A DNA stretch of 64,000 nt from positions 16,026,501-16,090,500 of the forward strand of contig OY821770.1 of assembly GCA_963682175.1 (NCBI GenBank), in the 5' to 3' direction. Shown here piece by piece: positions 26,963-39,492 of this stretch. Made by a program: the position numbers and the translations under genes. The notes beneath the pieces are model-generated. The model worked only from the letters and a program-made list of their open reading frames with translations, was not told the DNA's origin and made no database searches. The stretch's first letter is position 1. The number at the start of each line of letters is the position of its first letter. This stretch comes from Triglochin maritima (lineage: Eukaryota; Streptophyta; Magnoliopsida; Alismatales; Juncaginaceae).

Positions 26963-28192
26963 TGATGTGAATTAAATTTATACCGCAAGTGCACATCGTC
27001 AATGGAGACGTGGCAAATACGGGTCGAACACAAGGAGGGAGAGATTTGTTATTAATGTGATTTCGATTGGGGAAAGAAGGAGAGAAGAAATAAGTTGGTT
27101 TTGAGATTTTTGATTTTTAATTATCTAAAGCAAGAAACAAGAACAATTAAAACTAAAACAAGAACAAAGAGGTGAATTCCGTTGGGTGGAGGTTTAGATT
27201 CAAGGTTTAGATTAGAGAATTCAGAAACTTATAACAAATCATATTAGTTATAAAGCATTACATGATAAATGATTTAACATAAACTCAAGTAATCAAAATA
27301 TACTAACACGAAATTAAAATAATAACATTCATTCATCTTCTCTTCACCCTAAATCCGTCACCTCCACCCTTTGGAAGGAGTAAGAAACTCATAGAGGGAG
27401 GAAGAAGGGGTCCTAGAGACATTACAAAAGAAAAGTAAAAACAAGAAATAAAAGACAGAATTTTATTACTAAAGTGAAGAGTACAAAACTGAAAATAAAA
27501 ACAACTAAAAACTAGGTATAAGGCCAAGGACCCTTCTACCATCGTTCTCGGGGCTATTTATAGCCGATACAAGGGATCCCAATATATAAATGGAACGTAC
27601 ACGCGTCAATACAACATTGGTAAAAATTTGAGCACACGGATCAACTTTTGTGCGGCTAAATCGCCGCAATTTGTACATGAGGTGCGGCGGAATCGCCACC
27701 TTTTTGGCTCGGATTCGATCCAGATTTTTCCTGTGTGTTTATGGTATGATTTGATCCTCCTTTGCGCGTCTGGATTGATTCTTTCCATTCTTTTGAGCTC
27801 CGGATTAATTCCTTTATATATATGGAGATCCACATTGATTTTTCTTTAGATTTTCTCCATAATAATAAAAGCTACTCGTGATTTGCAATTAGGTCCTTGA
27901 CTTTTTGCAATTAAGTCCCCGATTACTTTTGTGCTTAAGTCTTTGTTCTTTTTGTAATTAGATCTTGAATGCTTTTATGCTTGGATACATTTCCATTTGT
28001 AACCTGATAAACTTGAACTTGGTCTTTATGATAGAAATGAGTCTTTTGCACGCGTTTATGCTCGAGATGTGGGTAAATTGCATTCAGGTCCCTGTATTCT
28101 GTAAATAAGACTAAACACATACCTTAATAGCATTTATTGATATAAAAGTGATCTAAATGAAAGACATATGATGCAATGTATGCAATGCATCA
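26963..28192 (-). repeat. TR-GAG 3' LTR (1230 bp)
   Basis: Plus-strand ends TGATGTGAATT and GCAATGCATCA. It contains the palindrome GGCTATTTATAGCC (27552-27565; TATA box) and two GC hairpins starting at 27651 and 27684. Confidence 0.95.
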
Positions 28193-28206
28193 AATACCCC
28201 CACACC

Positions 28207-29287
28207 TAGATTTTGCTAGTCCCTAGCAAAACAGAAAATACGAAAAATAAAAACAGGGAAATCCTAACTCACTTTCGTAGGACTCACGGTTGCACTTAGC
28301 ATGTGCAACAAGCCGTTAAACGTCTTTGTTGCCAAGGAGGAGGAGTGTTGTCTCCTGAGGGTTTTCAGCGGATATACCCACAAAATCCTAAATCAACATT
28401 TCATTAATAGTTCTCAATATCCCTACCTCAACCTTATACATCTCACCGAGAATTCTTGCATGCTCATTATATAAATCTAACTCATTAAAAATATGACTTG
28501 GTCTTTGTTCCTCCAACATTCACACAATTAACCCTTCTACGCATGTTATTACTTAAATTATTTTGCACGCCTCCTCTGGTGGTGAAGTATCATTCGGATC
28601 AACCATGGCATGGATCATTCTTTTAGCTTTGGGCCTTGAGTATTTTTTTTCTTCTTCCGTGATTCAACACATTTGCTTTTTGACACTTTTACCCTTTTTG
28701 CATTCGTGTAGCGAGTTTGGTCGATAATCCCAAGCTGGTAGACTCAAGTTACCGGGTTTCAAGATACCCCTACGGACCAGTGACTCAAAGGCTTGGGCTT
28801 TTGTAATCATTTTGCAAAATGTGTTTTCTTCACTTTATTCCTTTATTTTTATTTTTATTTTCCTCAAGGCTTAATTGCTATTAGAAGTCCACACTTTCCG
28901 GTATATTTTCCTCAACCTCTGCTTTTTATCAACCACTTCAAAGATTTGATTCATCCAATTTAAGTGCATACATGTCTTAAAGGGCAATGAGTTATTTCTT
29001 TGGAACTTAGATTTATGTCATAATTTCTACAAGCAGAACTATATAATAAGGAACAAAAACTCAATGCAATTTGTACACGGGTTCTGGCAGTTCAATCTTA
29101 AGCTATGTCATGAAACATTGAATGTTTTTTAATTTTTTTTTAGAAATAAAAGACAGATCTATAGATAAATATATACATAAACATCCCCCACACCTAAATC
29201 ATGCATTGTCCTCAATGTATGCAAATATAAAGCAAATGCACTTATTACCTGAGTGAAATGCGGTGGAAGGATGGAATTTGCTCAAAG
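28207..29287 (-). other. TR-GAG 3' untranslated region
   Basis: About 1.1 kb between the protease stop and the polypurine tract, where a complete gypsy element would have RT, RNase H and integrase. Only short frames are visible. A related copy in plus orientation lies at 48895-49854. Confidence 0.6.
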
Positions 29288-31860
29288 TCAACCATAGTCA
29301 GAACTGGATTGAATGACACCATATTGGTGCATGTATCCAGTTGAGTTGTTCCCCATGTTGCAATGAGAGTCCTGAGTCACAGGTTCCACACCCCTCACAT
29401 AAATAGGTTCTCTTATTTGCTCGAGTGATGGTGGGTGTGTAGATGAATTTCTCCTCTTTTTCTTACTTCCTTTTTGATTTTGTGATGATTCAGAAATATT
29501 ATAGATTCGTGATTTCATCACAACGTCACTTTGATTGCATATTATTTCTGGCTCACTATCAATATGAAAGATATTAAATTCAGCTTTTAAGTTCCCAAAA
29601 GATAATTGCATGAGCCCATTACGACAGTTTATCAATGCTTCAGAAGTGGCCAAAAAGGGTCTGCCTAGAATTACAGGGATTTGTCGATTAGGATTTACAA
29701 CAGGTGCGGTATCTAGTACGACAAAATCCACTGGGTAAATGAAGTCACCAACCTTGATCAAAACATCCTCTACTACACCTCTTGGTATCTTAATAGAGCA
29801 ATCAGCAAATTGAAGGGTTGTCCTAGAGGGTTTTAGTGGACCAAGGTTCATTTGCTCATAGACAGAGTACGGGAGTAGGTTAACACTAGCACCAAGGTCT
29901 AGAAGGGCTTTGTTGATAAAAGTATCTCCTATTGAACATGAAATTGTGGGACACCCAGGATCCTTATATTTTATAGGAGATGTGTTGGATAAAATAGAAC
30001 TTATGTTTGCAGTTAAGAATGCCTTCTTTGGTACGTTCGTTTTTCTCTTTTTAGTGCACAAATCTTTTAAGAATTTAGCATAAGCAGGTATTTGTTGAAT
30101 CATGTCTAAGAGTGGAATGTTCACCTTAACTTGCTTAAATACTTCCAAGATTTTCTCTATTTGTGCACTTGAGTTCTTTTTGAGGCTATTAGGGAATGGA
30201 GCTTTAGGAACATAGACTCGCTCAGGTTCAGGTTGAGCTATGGGTTCAGGTTGACTAGGTGGGTTGGGCGTTTCAGATTGGACGTCAGGTTCAATGGTCA
30301 GGTCATATGTGGGTGCTTGATGGCTAGATTGATTGGACACTCTAGGATTTACCACATTGTTATCAACTTGTCTTCCGGACCGTAATGATACTACTGCATT
30401 TATTTGTTGGAACGGTCCTTCCTCATTAACCATTTGAACCGGTCTAGGGTTGTTATTTACTGAAGGTGCTTGATAGGATTGATATGAATTATTATTAGAT
30501 CTAGGGTTCACCTCAGGTTGACTTGGAAGCCGACCCTTTTCTCTTTCACCTACTATTTGTGCTAGTTGGCTGACTTGTGTCTCAAGCCTTTGGAAGGTCT
30601 GGTTGGTTGTTTGTATAAAGGTTTTCATCAAATTTTCCAAGCTTGTCAACCTAACCTCATGATCGTTATTGTTACTAAACCCAGATGATGTATTATTTTG
30701 GTTATACGGGTTTGGTTGTTGTCTAGGAGGTTGACCTTGTTGGCTTGATTAGAAATTAGAATTATTACGCCAACCCGAGTTATAGGTTGATGCGTATGGG
30801 TCATTTCTAGCATGGTTATACATGGCATTAACTTGGTCCCATTCCGCACAATCCTCCATTACATGACCAGTCTGACCATATCTAGAGCAAGGGATAGACG
30901 AGGCTTGATTCACTCGGTTTTGGGTTCGTAGCTCTAAACTTTCCATTCTGCGCATAAGGGTAGCTAGTTTTGCTTCAGCCGCTATGTTGGCATCTACAGC
31001 TAAGACACCTGGTTTGGGTTGGCTTGCTATTCTAGATCCAATACTTGGGTTAAGCGGTGTTCTAGCATTGTCCCATTGCATACTGTTTTCAGCTAATTCC
31101 TCAAGAAAAGTCCAGGCATCATTTTCCTTTTTCGACATAAAGTTCCCTTGGCTTACGGATTCTACCATAACCCAGATGTGGGTGTCAATCCCTCATAAAT
31201 AATTTGGCATAATTGTCATCTCGGAATTCCATGATGAGGGCATTGGGTCAGAACACTTTTAAATCTTTCTAGATAGGAATAGAACGGCTCGCTCTCAGAC
31301 TGAACGAATGCAACAATTTCATTCCTAATCCTCATAGTCTTATGGTTGGGGAAATATTTTTTCAGGAATACTTGAACAAACTCAGCCCAACTCCTAATAG
31401 ATCTTTCGGCTAGACTATATAGCCATTTCTTAGCGTCATCCTTCAGTGCTAGAGGCACGAATTTCAGACGCACTGCCTCCTCAGGAATATGCTGGTATTG
31501 CATAAGAGAGCAGATTTCCTCAAATTCTCTAAGGAAGAGGTATGGGTCTTCCCTAGAGATGAACTTTGGCAACATACTCATGTACTGTGCCTTAAGTTCG
31601 AAGTCGCGACCCGATATGGTGGGCATAACGATGCACGATGGCTGAGCAGCCATCGCTGGATAGCATCGATCCCTCAGAGTTATAGGTTGTGCAACAGGCG
31701 GGTCCATTACGTTCTCACCCATTGGATCCGGGTGAGGTGGTGCAGCAGATGGATTGGGGCTAAGTTCCAGACTGGAATCTAGATGAACTCGTGAGAGTCG
31801 ATTACTCAAGTCACGAATCCAAATCTGAGTGCACCGGGTTGAATCAATTTTTGAATTCAA
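29288..31860 (-). pseudogene. Gypsy gag-protease of the TR-GAG element, with stops
   Basis: Gag begins at 31860 and holds the retrotransposon gag core (FLREFEEICSLM, DDAKKWLYSL, FLKKYFPNHKT, ERFKSVLTQCPHHGIP). A TGA at 31216-31218 replaces the Trp expected after HGIPR, and a frameshift near 31165 leads to the second frame (31168-30749). There the zinc knuckle reads CSRYGQTGHVMEDC, with Tyr for the second Cys. A TAA at 30749-30751 precedes the third frame (30649-29288), in phase with the second. It carries LENLMKTFIQTTNQT, a Pro-rich linker and an aspartic protease with LLDLGASVNLLP and VILGRPFL. Nothing of RT or integrase follows. Gag would form the particle and the protease would mature it; RT and integrase must come from another element. 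Confidence 0.9.
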
Positions 31861-33163
31861 ATTCCAAATTTAAATTCCAAATTTAATTTCAAGAATTAAT
31901 TACAATTTTATTTTTATTTTTTTCGTTTTTTTAATATATATTTTTTATGTTTTTTTTCAAAAGGGAAACAAACAATAGAATGTGGAAAGATGAGAAAGGC
32001 ATCCTAATCTAGAGAATTTAGGTGAGAAGAGAAAGAAGACTCAGATGAGAAGGGAAACCTAACTCTAAAGATAGAAAGATGGTTGGTCAGAAAATTCCTA
32101 AGAAAGCACGGTTCAAACAATCCTAGACCTAGTGTCGCTTAGATCTAGACGACTCCTAACTGGTTGAGTCGAATTGATTTGCTTGATTCACCTCCCTCAC
32201 TAATCAAACCAACTTGGCCAGGCCGTGTATAGCTAGTGGGGGCGCTTCCGACAGAGTCGGTGCCAATTAGACAACCACTTCGCTTGGAAGACTTAAGTCA
32301 ACACAAAAACACTTTCTAGACACCAAATTAAATTCAATCGGCTTCAGGTCATAGCAAGTCAAACCAATTCTTCTCCTTAAATGAGTCTGAGTCCTTAGGG
32401 GTCAATGTCTAGTTGATTTTAATTTAAGGCTTGGGTGACACTTTAGGATTGTGATTTGTGGGCCACGGAAGGGTGATGAAATCCCCACCGTATCTTTGCC
32501 TACAGAGTTGCCCTTAAGATAGTTTAACTTAGATATAGCAAAGATAGTCAAGCAATGGTCTTTAGAGGGGGGCAATTGCAAGGTTGTATGCAAACTAGAT
32601 TATATGCTTAAATGCATTCGATAAAAACCGCGATACGTACATTGCCTCCAGCATTCTTCAACAAGAATTAATTTGCAAGAATTTAGCAAGAATAATGAAA
32701 ACAAAACATTATATGATGCATGCACTAAGTTCTTCTAGTTTTGCCAATTTTTAGGTCAGAGTTGAATTATTGCAATTTATGGAATTTTGCCCTACACATG
32801 CAGTTCTACGAAAAGGAAATTTTCTGAAACTAGAAATTACGAGGAAAAAGGCAACAAAGGTTACCTGCGGAATGCTCAGTCGGGTTCGCCGCCTGCTCTT
32901 GAAATTTCAGTAGCTTCACGCGTCCACCCAGAGATGAGTCGCGTCCAGAAAAATTTGAAGCCCAGAAGCTCCAAGTGTGCGGCAGATTCGCCGCAAGTTG
33001 TTCTTCAGGTGCGGCGATTTCGCCGCTCGTTTAGCTCAGACGGTGCTCCGATTTCGCCTCGCCCTCTGTTGTCTCCTGAAACACAAATCCAAATACTCAG
33101 ATCGCGCACAAGATAAACAGAATAAAATCGAAATTAACAAAAAAAACAAAATCTGCGTCGCCT
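31861..33163 (-). other. TR-GAG untranslated leader
   Basis: About 1.3 kb between primer-binding site and gag. It holds two GC hairpins (32978-32995 and 33011-33026), a poly-T/AT stretch near 31905-31960, and no supported ORF. Confidence 0.6.
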
Positions 33164-33181
33164 CCCCGGCAACGGCGCCAA
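33164..33181 (-). other. TR-GAG primer-binding site (tRNA-Asp type)
   Basis: The minus strand reads TGGCGCCGTTGCCGGGGA five bases after the LTR. This is the tRNA-Asp primer site usual for Athila/Tat gypsy elements. Confidence 0.85.
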
Positions 33182-33186
33182 TTACT

Positions 33187-34417
33187 TGATGTGAATTAAA
33201 TTTATACCGCAAGTGCACGGCGTCAATGGAGACGTGGCAAATACGGGTCGAACACAAGGACGGAGAGATTTGTTATTAATGTGATTTCGATTGGGGGAAA
33301 GAAGGAGAGAAGAAATAGGTTGGTTTTGAGATTTTTGATTTTTAATTATCTAAAGCAAGAAACAAGAACAATTAAAACTAAAACAAGAACAAAGAGGTGA
33401 ATTCCGTTGGGTGGAGGTTTAGATTTAAGGTTTAGATTAGAGAATTCAGAAACTTATAATAAATCATATTAGTTATAAAGCATTACATGATAATTGATTT
33501 AACATAAACTCAAGTAATCAAAATATACTAACACGAAATTAAAATAATAACATTCATTCATCTTCTCTGCACCCTAAATCCGTCACCTCCACCCTTTGGA
33601 AGGAGTTAGAAACTCATAGAGGGAGGAAGAAGGGGTCCTAGAGACATTACAAAAGAAAAGTAAAAACAAGAAATAAAAGACAGAATTTTATTACTAAAGT
33701 GAAGAGTACAAAACTGAAAATAAAAACAACTAAAAACTAGGTATAAGGCCAAGGACCCTTCTACCATCGTTCTCGGGGCTATTTATAGCCGATACAAGGG
33801 ATCCCAATATATAAATGGAACGTACACGCGTCAATACAACATTGGTAAAAATTTGAGCACACGGATCAACTTTTGTGCGGCTAAATCGCCGCAATTTGTA
33901 CATGAGGTGCGGCGGAATCGCCACCTTTTTGGCTCGGATTTGATCCAGATTTTTCCTGTGTGTTTATGGTATGATTTGATCCTCCTTTGCGCGTCTGGAT
34001 TGATTCTTTCCATTTTTTTGAGCTCCGGATTAATTCCTTTATATATATGGAGATTCACATTGATTTTTCTTTAGATTTTCTCCATAATAATAAAAGCTAC
34101 TCGTGATTTGCAATTAGGTCCTTGACTTTTTGCAATTAAGTCCCCGACTACTTTTGTGCTTAAGTCTTTGTTCTTTTTGTAATTAGATCTTGAATGCTTT
34201 TATGCTTGGATACATTTCCATTTGTAACCTGATAAACTTGAACTTGGTCTTTATGATAGAAATGAGTCTTTTGCACGCGTTTATGCTCGAGATGTGGGTA
34301 AATTGCATTCAGGTCCCTGTATTCTGTAAATAAGACTAAACACATACCTTAATAGCATTTATTGATATAAAAGTGATCTAAATGAAAGACATATGATGCA
34401 ATGTATGCAATGCATCA
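33187..34417 (-). repeat. TR-GAG 5' LTR (1231 bp)
   Basis: Nearly identical to 26963-28192. TATA palindrome at 33777-33790. Followed by the TSD GCTAT at 34418. Confidence 0.95.
33777..33790 (-). promoter_or_regulatory. Palindromic TATA box of TR-GAG 5' LTR
   Basis: GGCTATAAATAGCC on the minus strand: a TATA box whose arms form a perfect inverted repeat. The same 14-mer is in the 3' LTR and, in part, in the related LTRs at 50652 and 51754. Confidence 0.55.
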
Positions 34418-37400
34418 GCTATTAATTCCCTTGTCCTCCATAAACAAGAAACTTATCTTTTGTCCGGTTAAGGTACCTCAGAATATTCTTGACCGCAGTC
34501 CAGTGCTCAGGACTTGCGTTGGATTGGTGACGACTTGTCACGCTTAGAGCATACGAGACATCGGGTCTTATGCAAGTCATCGCGTACATGATCGATCCTA
34601 TTGACGAAGCATAAGGGATATCTTTCATGTACTCTAAGTCTTTACTTGATTCAGCACGTTGAGACTTCTTGAGTTGCACACCCATACTCATTGACACATT
34701 GCCCTTTTTGGAGTTGTTCATGCTGAACCTTTCCAAGACCTTGTCAATGTACGTACGTTGACATAGGACAATGAGTCTACTGGATCTATATATATATATC
34801 TTGATTCCCAAGATGTATTGAGCCTCACCCATATCTTTCATCGAAAATGCATATTTCAATGAACTTCTCGTTTGCTCAAGCAAAGGTATATGATTTCCCA
34901 TGAGGAGTATGTCATCGACATATAAGATCAAGAACACTTTGTGGCCCACACTAATCTTCTTGTATATACAAGGCTCTTCCTTACTTTAGACGAAGTGAAT
35001 CTTTTTGATTTCTTCGTCAAAGCGCTTGTTCCAACTCCTTGATGCTTGCTTTAATCCATAAATAGATCATTGAAGCTTGCATACTTTCTCGCTATTCTTT
35101 GGATCTTCAAAACCTTGAGGTTGTACCATTTACACATCCTCCAAGTTCCCATTAAGGAACGCCGTTTTGACATACATTTGCCATATCTCATAATCATGAA
35201 ATGCGGCAATAGCGAGCATAATCCGAATAGACTTGAACATGGCAACCGGTGAAAAAGTTTCATCATAGTCAATTCCTTGAACTTGAGTAAAACCTTTTGC
35301 TACAAGCCTCGCTTTGTAGGTTTTCAAGTTCCCATCCATGTCCATCTTCCTCTTGAAAACCCATTTATTTTGAATGACATTTTTCCCTTGAGAAAGGTCA
35401 ACCAAGTTCCACACTTGATTATCATACATGGATTTTATTTCGGATTCCATGGCCTTGAACCATAGTTTGGAGTCCTTTCTTTCCATTGCTTCTTGAAAGG
35501 TCAAGGGATCATCGGTATCTAGTACCATGATCTCATGAAGTCCCAAATACATATCAGGTTTCTTCCTTTTCCTCATTGACCTTCTAAGTTCTTTTGGTTC
35601 TACGTGTACTTCTCGAACTTCTTCCACAATTTCTTATGGAATTGGTTCGTGTTCGATTCTCGAACATACACTAGGTGGGGAGGATTGAGTTTCTCTCACA
35701 ATTTCTTGCGAAGGTCTCTCACTCACGCTCCCACTAACCAAAGGAATCTTGGTTGGGCCTTCATGATCTTGAATGTCACCATTCATATGATGATCTTGTA
35801 GAATATCTTGAGTCTCCTCAAGCACAACTCTACTCCCACTACTTTTTATTCTTTCCAGAAATTCATTTTCTAGAAATACGGTATCCCTCTCTACAATCAC
35901 TCGATTGGAGGTTATATGCCAAAAGTAGTATCCACTTGTCTCACGAGGATAACCTATAAAGAAGCACTTATCCTCTTTTGGTTGAAGTTTGGTCGCATCA
36001 ATCTCTTGACGTAGGCCTCACAACCCCAAATCTTGAGAAAATTGAGCTTAGGTGTTTTACCACTCCATAGCTCATAAGGCATTTTCTCTACTGATTTGGA
36101 TGGAACATTATTTAGTGTGTAAGCCGCAGCTTCTAGTGCATAACTCCAAAAGTAAAGCGGCAATTCAGGTTGACTCATCATTGATCGAACCATGTCGAGT
36201 AATGTCCTATTCCTCCTTTTGGATACCCCATTCCACTGAGGTGTACCGGGAGGGGTGAGTTGTGGTACAATGCCACACTCCTTTAGGAATGAGTCAAATT
36301 CGGTACTTAAGTACTCACCTCCACGATCCGTTCGTAGAGACTTGATTTTCTTGTTGAGTTGGTTCTCTACTTCATTCTTGAATTCCTTGAACTTGTCAAA
36401 GGATTCACTTTTGTTTCTCATTAGATAAATATAGCCATAACGACTATAGTCATCCGTGAACGTAATGAAGTACCTAAAACCGTCTCTTGCACTAGTACTC
36501 ATCGGACCACATACATCGGAATGTATCAAATCCAACAAGTCATTCACTCTCGGTCCTTTCTTCTTGAAAGGCCTCTTGGTCATTTTGCCCATTAGGCAAG
36601 GTTCACACGTCTCCAATGATTTAAAATCAAGTTGACCAAGAAGGTTAGCTTCTTGCAATTTCTTGATGCGTTTTTCATTTATGTGACCAAGACGATAGTG
36701 CCACAAAAGTGTATCATTCACGTAAGTAGTTTTAAGTCTTTTGTTATTGATGTTTAAAATTTGTTTATTATTTAATTCAAGCAAATAAAGACCATTCCTT
36801 ACGAATGCATTTGCATAGAAAATACCATTCTTCGATATAGACAAGCAAGAATTTGAAATATTTATATTAAAATTATCCATATCCAAACATGATACAGAAA
36901 TAATGTTCTTGCTAATCGAAGGCACATAATAAACATTCTTTAAACATAAATTTAAACCACTAGATAATTGAAGCTCCACAGAACCTTGTGCAATTGCAGC
37001 AACACTTGCACCATTTCCGACCTTCAAAATCATCTCGTTTTTCACGAGTTCCTTCCTATCCTTTAGTAGATGCACATTAGAAATTATGTGAGCACAAGAT
37101 CCGATATCAATTACCCAATCATGGACAGAGGTGGCTAAATTTATCTCAATAACAAATATACCTTTGGCCTTTTTGGGGCGCTTACGTTCAATCACTCCAT
37201 TGTCAAGGTCTTCCTTGTACTTGGGGCAATTTGGCCGGATGTGTCCATTTTCACCGCAGTGAAAGCCCTCCGTATTGGGAGTCTGATATTTCAGAGATTT
37301 CCCCCTTAAGGCACTCACACGAGCACCTCCTACTCCCTTGCTCTTGATTGACGTATTTTTGGTGAATTTGCCTTTACCTTTGGTGATCTTCTTGCTCCCT

Positions 37401-39481
37401 CCGTTGACGGCTAGGACGTGCTTGTCCCGACCCTTGCCCATGTCAACTTTAGCCGTTTTGAGAGCATTGTGAAGTTCCTCAAGACTCACCCCTTTCTCAC
37501 GCACATGATAGTGCATAATGAAGTCCTCGTAGGACAGGGCTAGAGAGCCAAGAATCAAATCTTCCGCAATGTCATCGGGCATCGGGGAAGAGATCTTCGA
37601 CAACTTCTCAAGGTATCCTTGCATCGTGAGAAAATGCATGGATACCGATGTTCCATCCGCCATGTGGCACCTTGTGAGTGCGATGGTGGTCTTATAACGC
37701 TCTTTTCTAGCACTATCCATGAACATCTTTGTTTCCATGGTCTTCTTGGGTTTTGAATCCAAGTATTTCGCTTGAAGCGAGTCACCCATGGAGGCCAACA
37801 TTAGACCCTGAACTTGGTTCTCTTGGTCTTCCCACTTGGCTTTTGTCTCTCTCTCACTATCGGTTGCCTTCTCATTTAATTTTGGGAATTCACCATCCAA
37901 AATATGACATAGTTTCTCAAACAATAACACGATATTGAGCTTGAGTTGCCACCTTATGAAGTTTGAGCCATCATTTCCCAAAGGATGTTTTAATCATAGA
38001 TCGCACAATATGTTGAATATTCGACATTTCTAGAAAATAAATTATATGGGATTTAATTACAATTTTATGTTTTTTAAAAAACAATACCGCAAATAAAAAT
38101 TTGTCCATAAATGCAGCAATCCAAGATCCTATCAATTATAACATAAACTAGCTAAGGACTATCAGATATATTATAAAATCAAGGTAAGAAAACATTTTTC
38201 TAATCATAACAATTTCGAAATATCGCAACATTTGCATTTTCAAACTCTTATGATTCTTGTCGTTTTAATTACGAGGAAATTTGACCAATCCTCGTAAGAA
38301 AAACTCTCTTTCTCAAAACCGAGCTAGGGCTCCGGGTCTTGTTAAGAAAACTTATTTCATTTGGTATGAGATACGTTTATCCATGGTATTCACAAACAAA
38401 TATACTCAGTGTCCACTAAGGGTGAATCACACCTCTTACATCTATTCGTGGCAAAACAATAGACAACCTTATATCTCCCACTATTCCCAAAGATGGGGGA
38501 AGCTATCCCCCGCTAAGGGCGAGCAGAATATCCCTCGATCGATGGCTGCTAGTGGATGAAATAAGAAAGAAAGATACTCTTAATTTTTGGTTGGACAATT
38601 TAAACATTTATATGTGATTTTATAATTTAGATGATCATGCATATTTATCATCTATACACATCCTAACATTCATCCATACAATCACATACATATCAAGCAC
38701 ACAAACATAAATAAATCCATTCACACAAACATTGCGTGAGTTTATATGTTCCCGCGTCCTTGATCCTTGCACTTCTTCAGCGTCTTCCTCTTTCACCAAG
38801 GATGTTGATTGCAAAAATATAAACATGCATCTCTCAATTTTGAAAATTGTCTAGTGCAAGTCCTATGTAAAAATCCTCTCATATGCATGCATATACATAG
38901 AAATAAAATTTGTCTTTTACATACATAAGCCCATGTGATTGAATAATAACAACATACACATTCATTCATTCATTCCCACATGGCTTTGATGGAACATATA
39001 AACTCACATATCCCTGCATTAGAGAACTCGAGCAACACATGTACATATACTATATATTACTCGATTTAGTTTATCATGCATCTCTAAATCAAACAATTCT
39101 AAAATCATTTGAAATCCATTAAAAATGATTTTATGCACCCATAGTTCAATTCATAAAATATTTGAACCGTTGTTTATCTAATTTCTAAAATTAAACATTT
39201 AAAGAAAGATAAACATATGCCTTTTTCGTTTTGTTGATTCCTAATAAAATAATCATTTAATTAAAACGAAAATTCTATAAATCAGACATAACTCTAAATC
39301 TTAATTCTAACATTCACATGATGTGTTTTAAAACATTTAAAACTATCAAAAGAATCAATTAGAATTAAATCAACAAAACTATCGAAAACTCGAAAAAGAC
39401 ATAGAACATGAATTGTTTTGATTGTAGAAGGTAAACTAAAATTAATTATATAGTCTAATTGTCGAAAATATGAACTAAAAG

Positions 39482-39492
39482 CTCTGTACCAC
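39482..39492 (-). other. Copia B primer-binding site, mutated
   Basis: The minus strand reads GTGGTACAGAGC after the LTR end, where copia A has GTGGTATCAGAGC. One base is lost and the context is otherwise the same, so the initiator-Met tRNA site is damaged. Confidence 0.65.

Larger units (their letters stand above)
26963..34417 (-). mobile_element. Ty3/gypsy non-autonomous element with gag and protease only (TR-GAG type)
   Basis: The perfect TSD GCTAT (26958-26962 and 34418-34422) flanks 7455 bp. LTRs are 33187-34417 (5', 1231 bp) and 26963-28192 (3', 1230 bp). The primer-binding site matches tRNA-Asp (33164-33181) and a G-rich polypurine tract precedes the 3' LTR (28193-28206). The only coding region is gag-protease (31860-29288). 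There is no RT, RNase H or integrase, and the 1.1 kb after the protease (28207-29287) is non-coding. The gag and protease resemble the Athila/Tat branch. By eye the LTRs differ at about 14 positions, so this is the youngest dated insertion in the window. Confidence 0.92.
26468..38027 (-). pseudogene. Copia B gag-pol, decayed and split by a gypsy insertion
   Basis: The gag ATG is at 38027-38025; a frameshift within the first 20 codons precedes the long frame 37981-35954 (gag, knuckle CGENGHIRPNC with its first Cys changed, protease VIDIG, integrase). Integrase keeps SDVCGPM and TDRGGEY, but 35 residues further has GVSKRRNRT, with Lys for the catalytic Glu. A frameshift near 35970 and a stop near 35635 lead to RT (35627-35130), where WQMYVKTAFLNG has Tyr for the first catalytic Asp. 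RT continues at 34949-34422 with LYVDDILL. The gypsy element interrupts at 34417/26963, and RNase H resumes at 26957-26468. A one-base loss lies at the junction relative to copia A. Confidence 0.92.
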
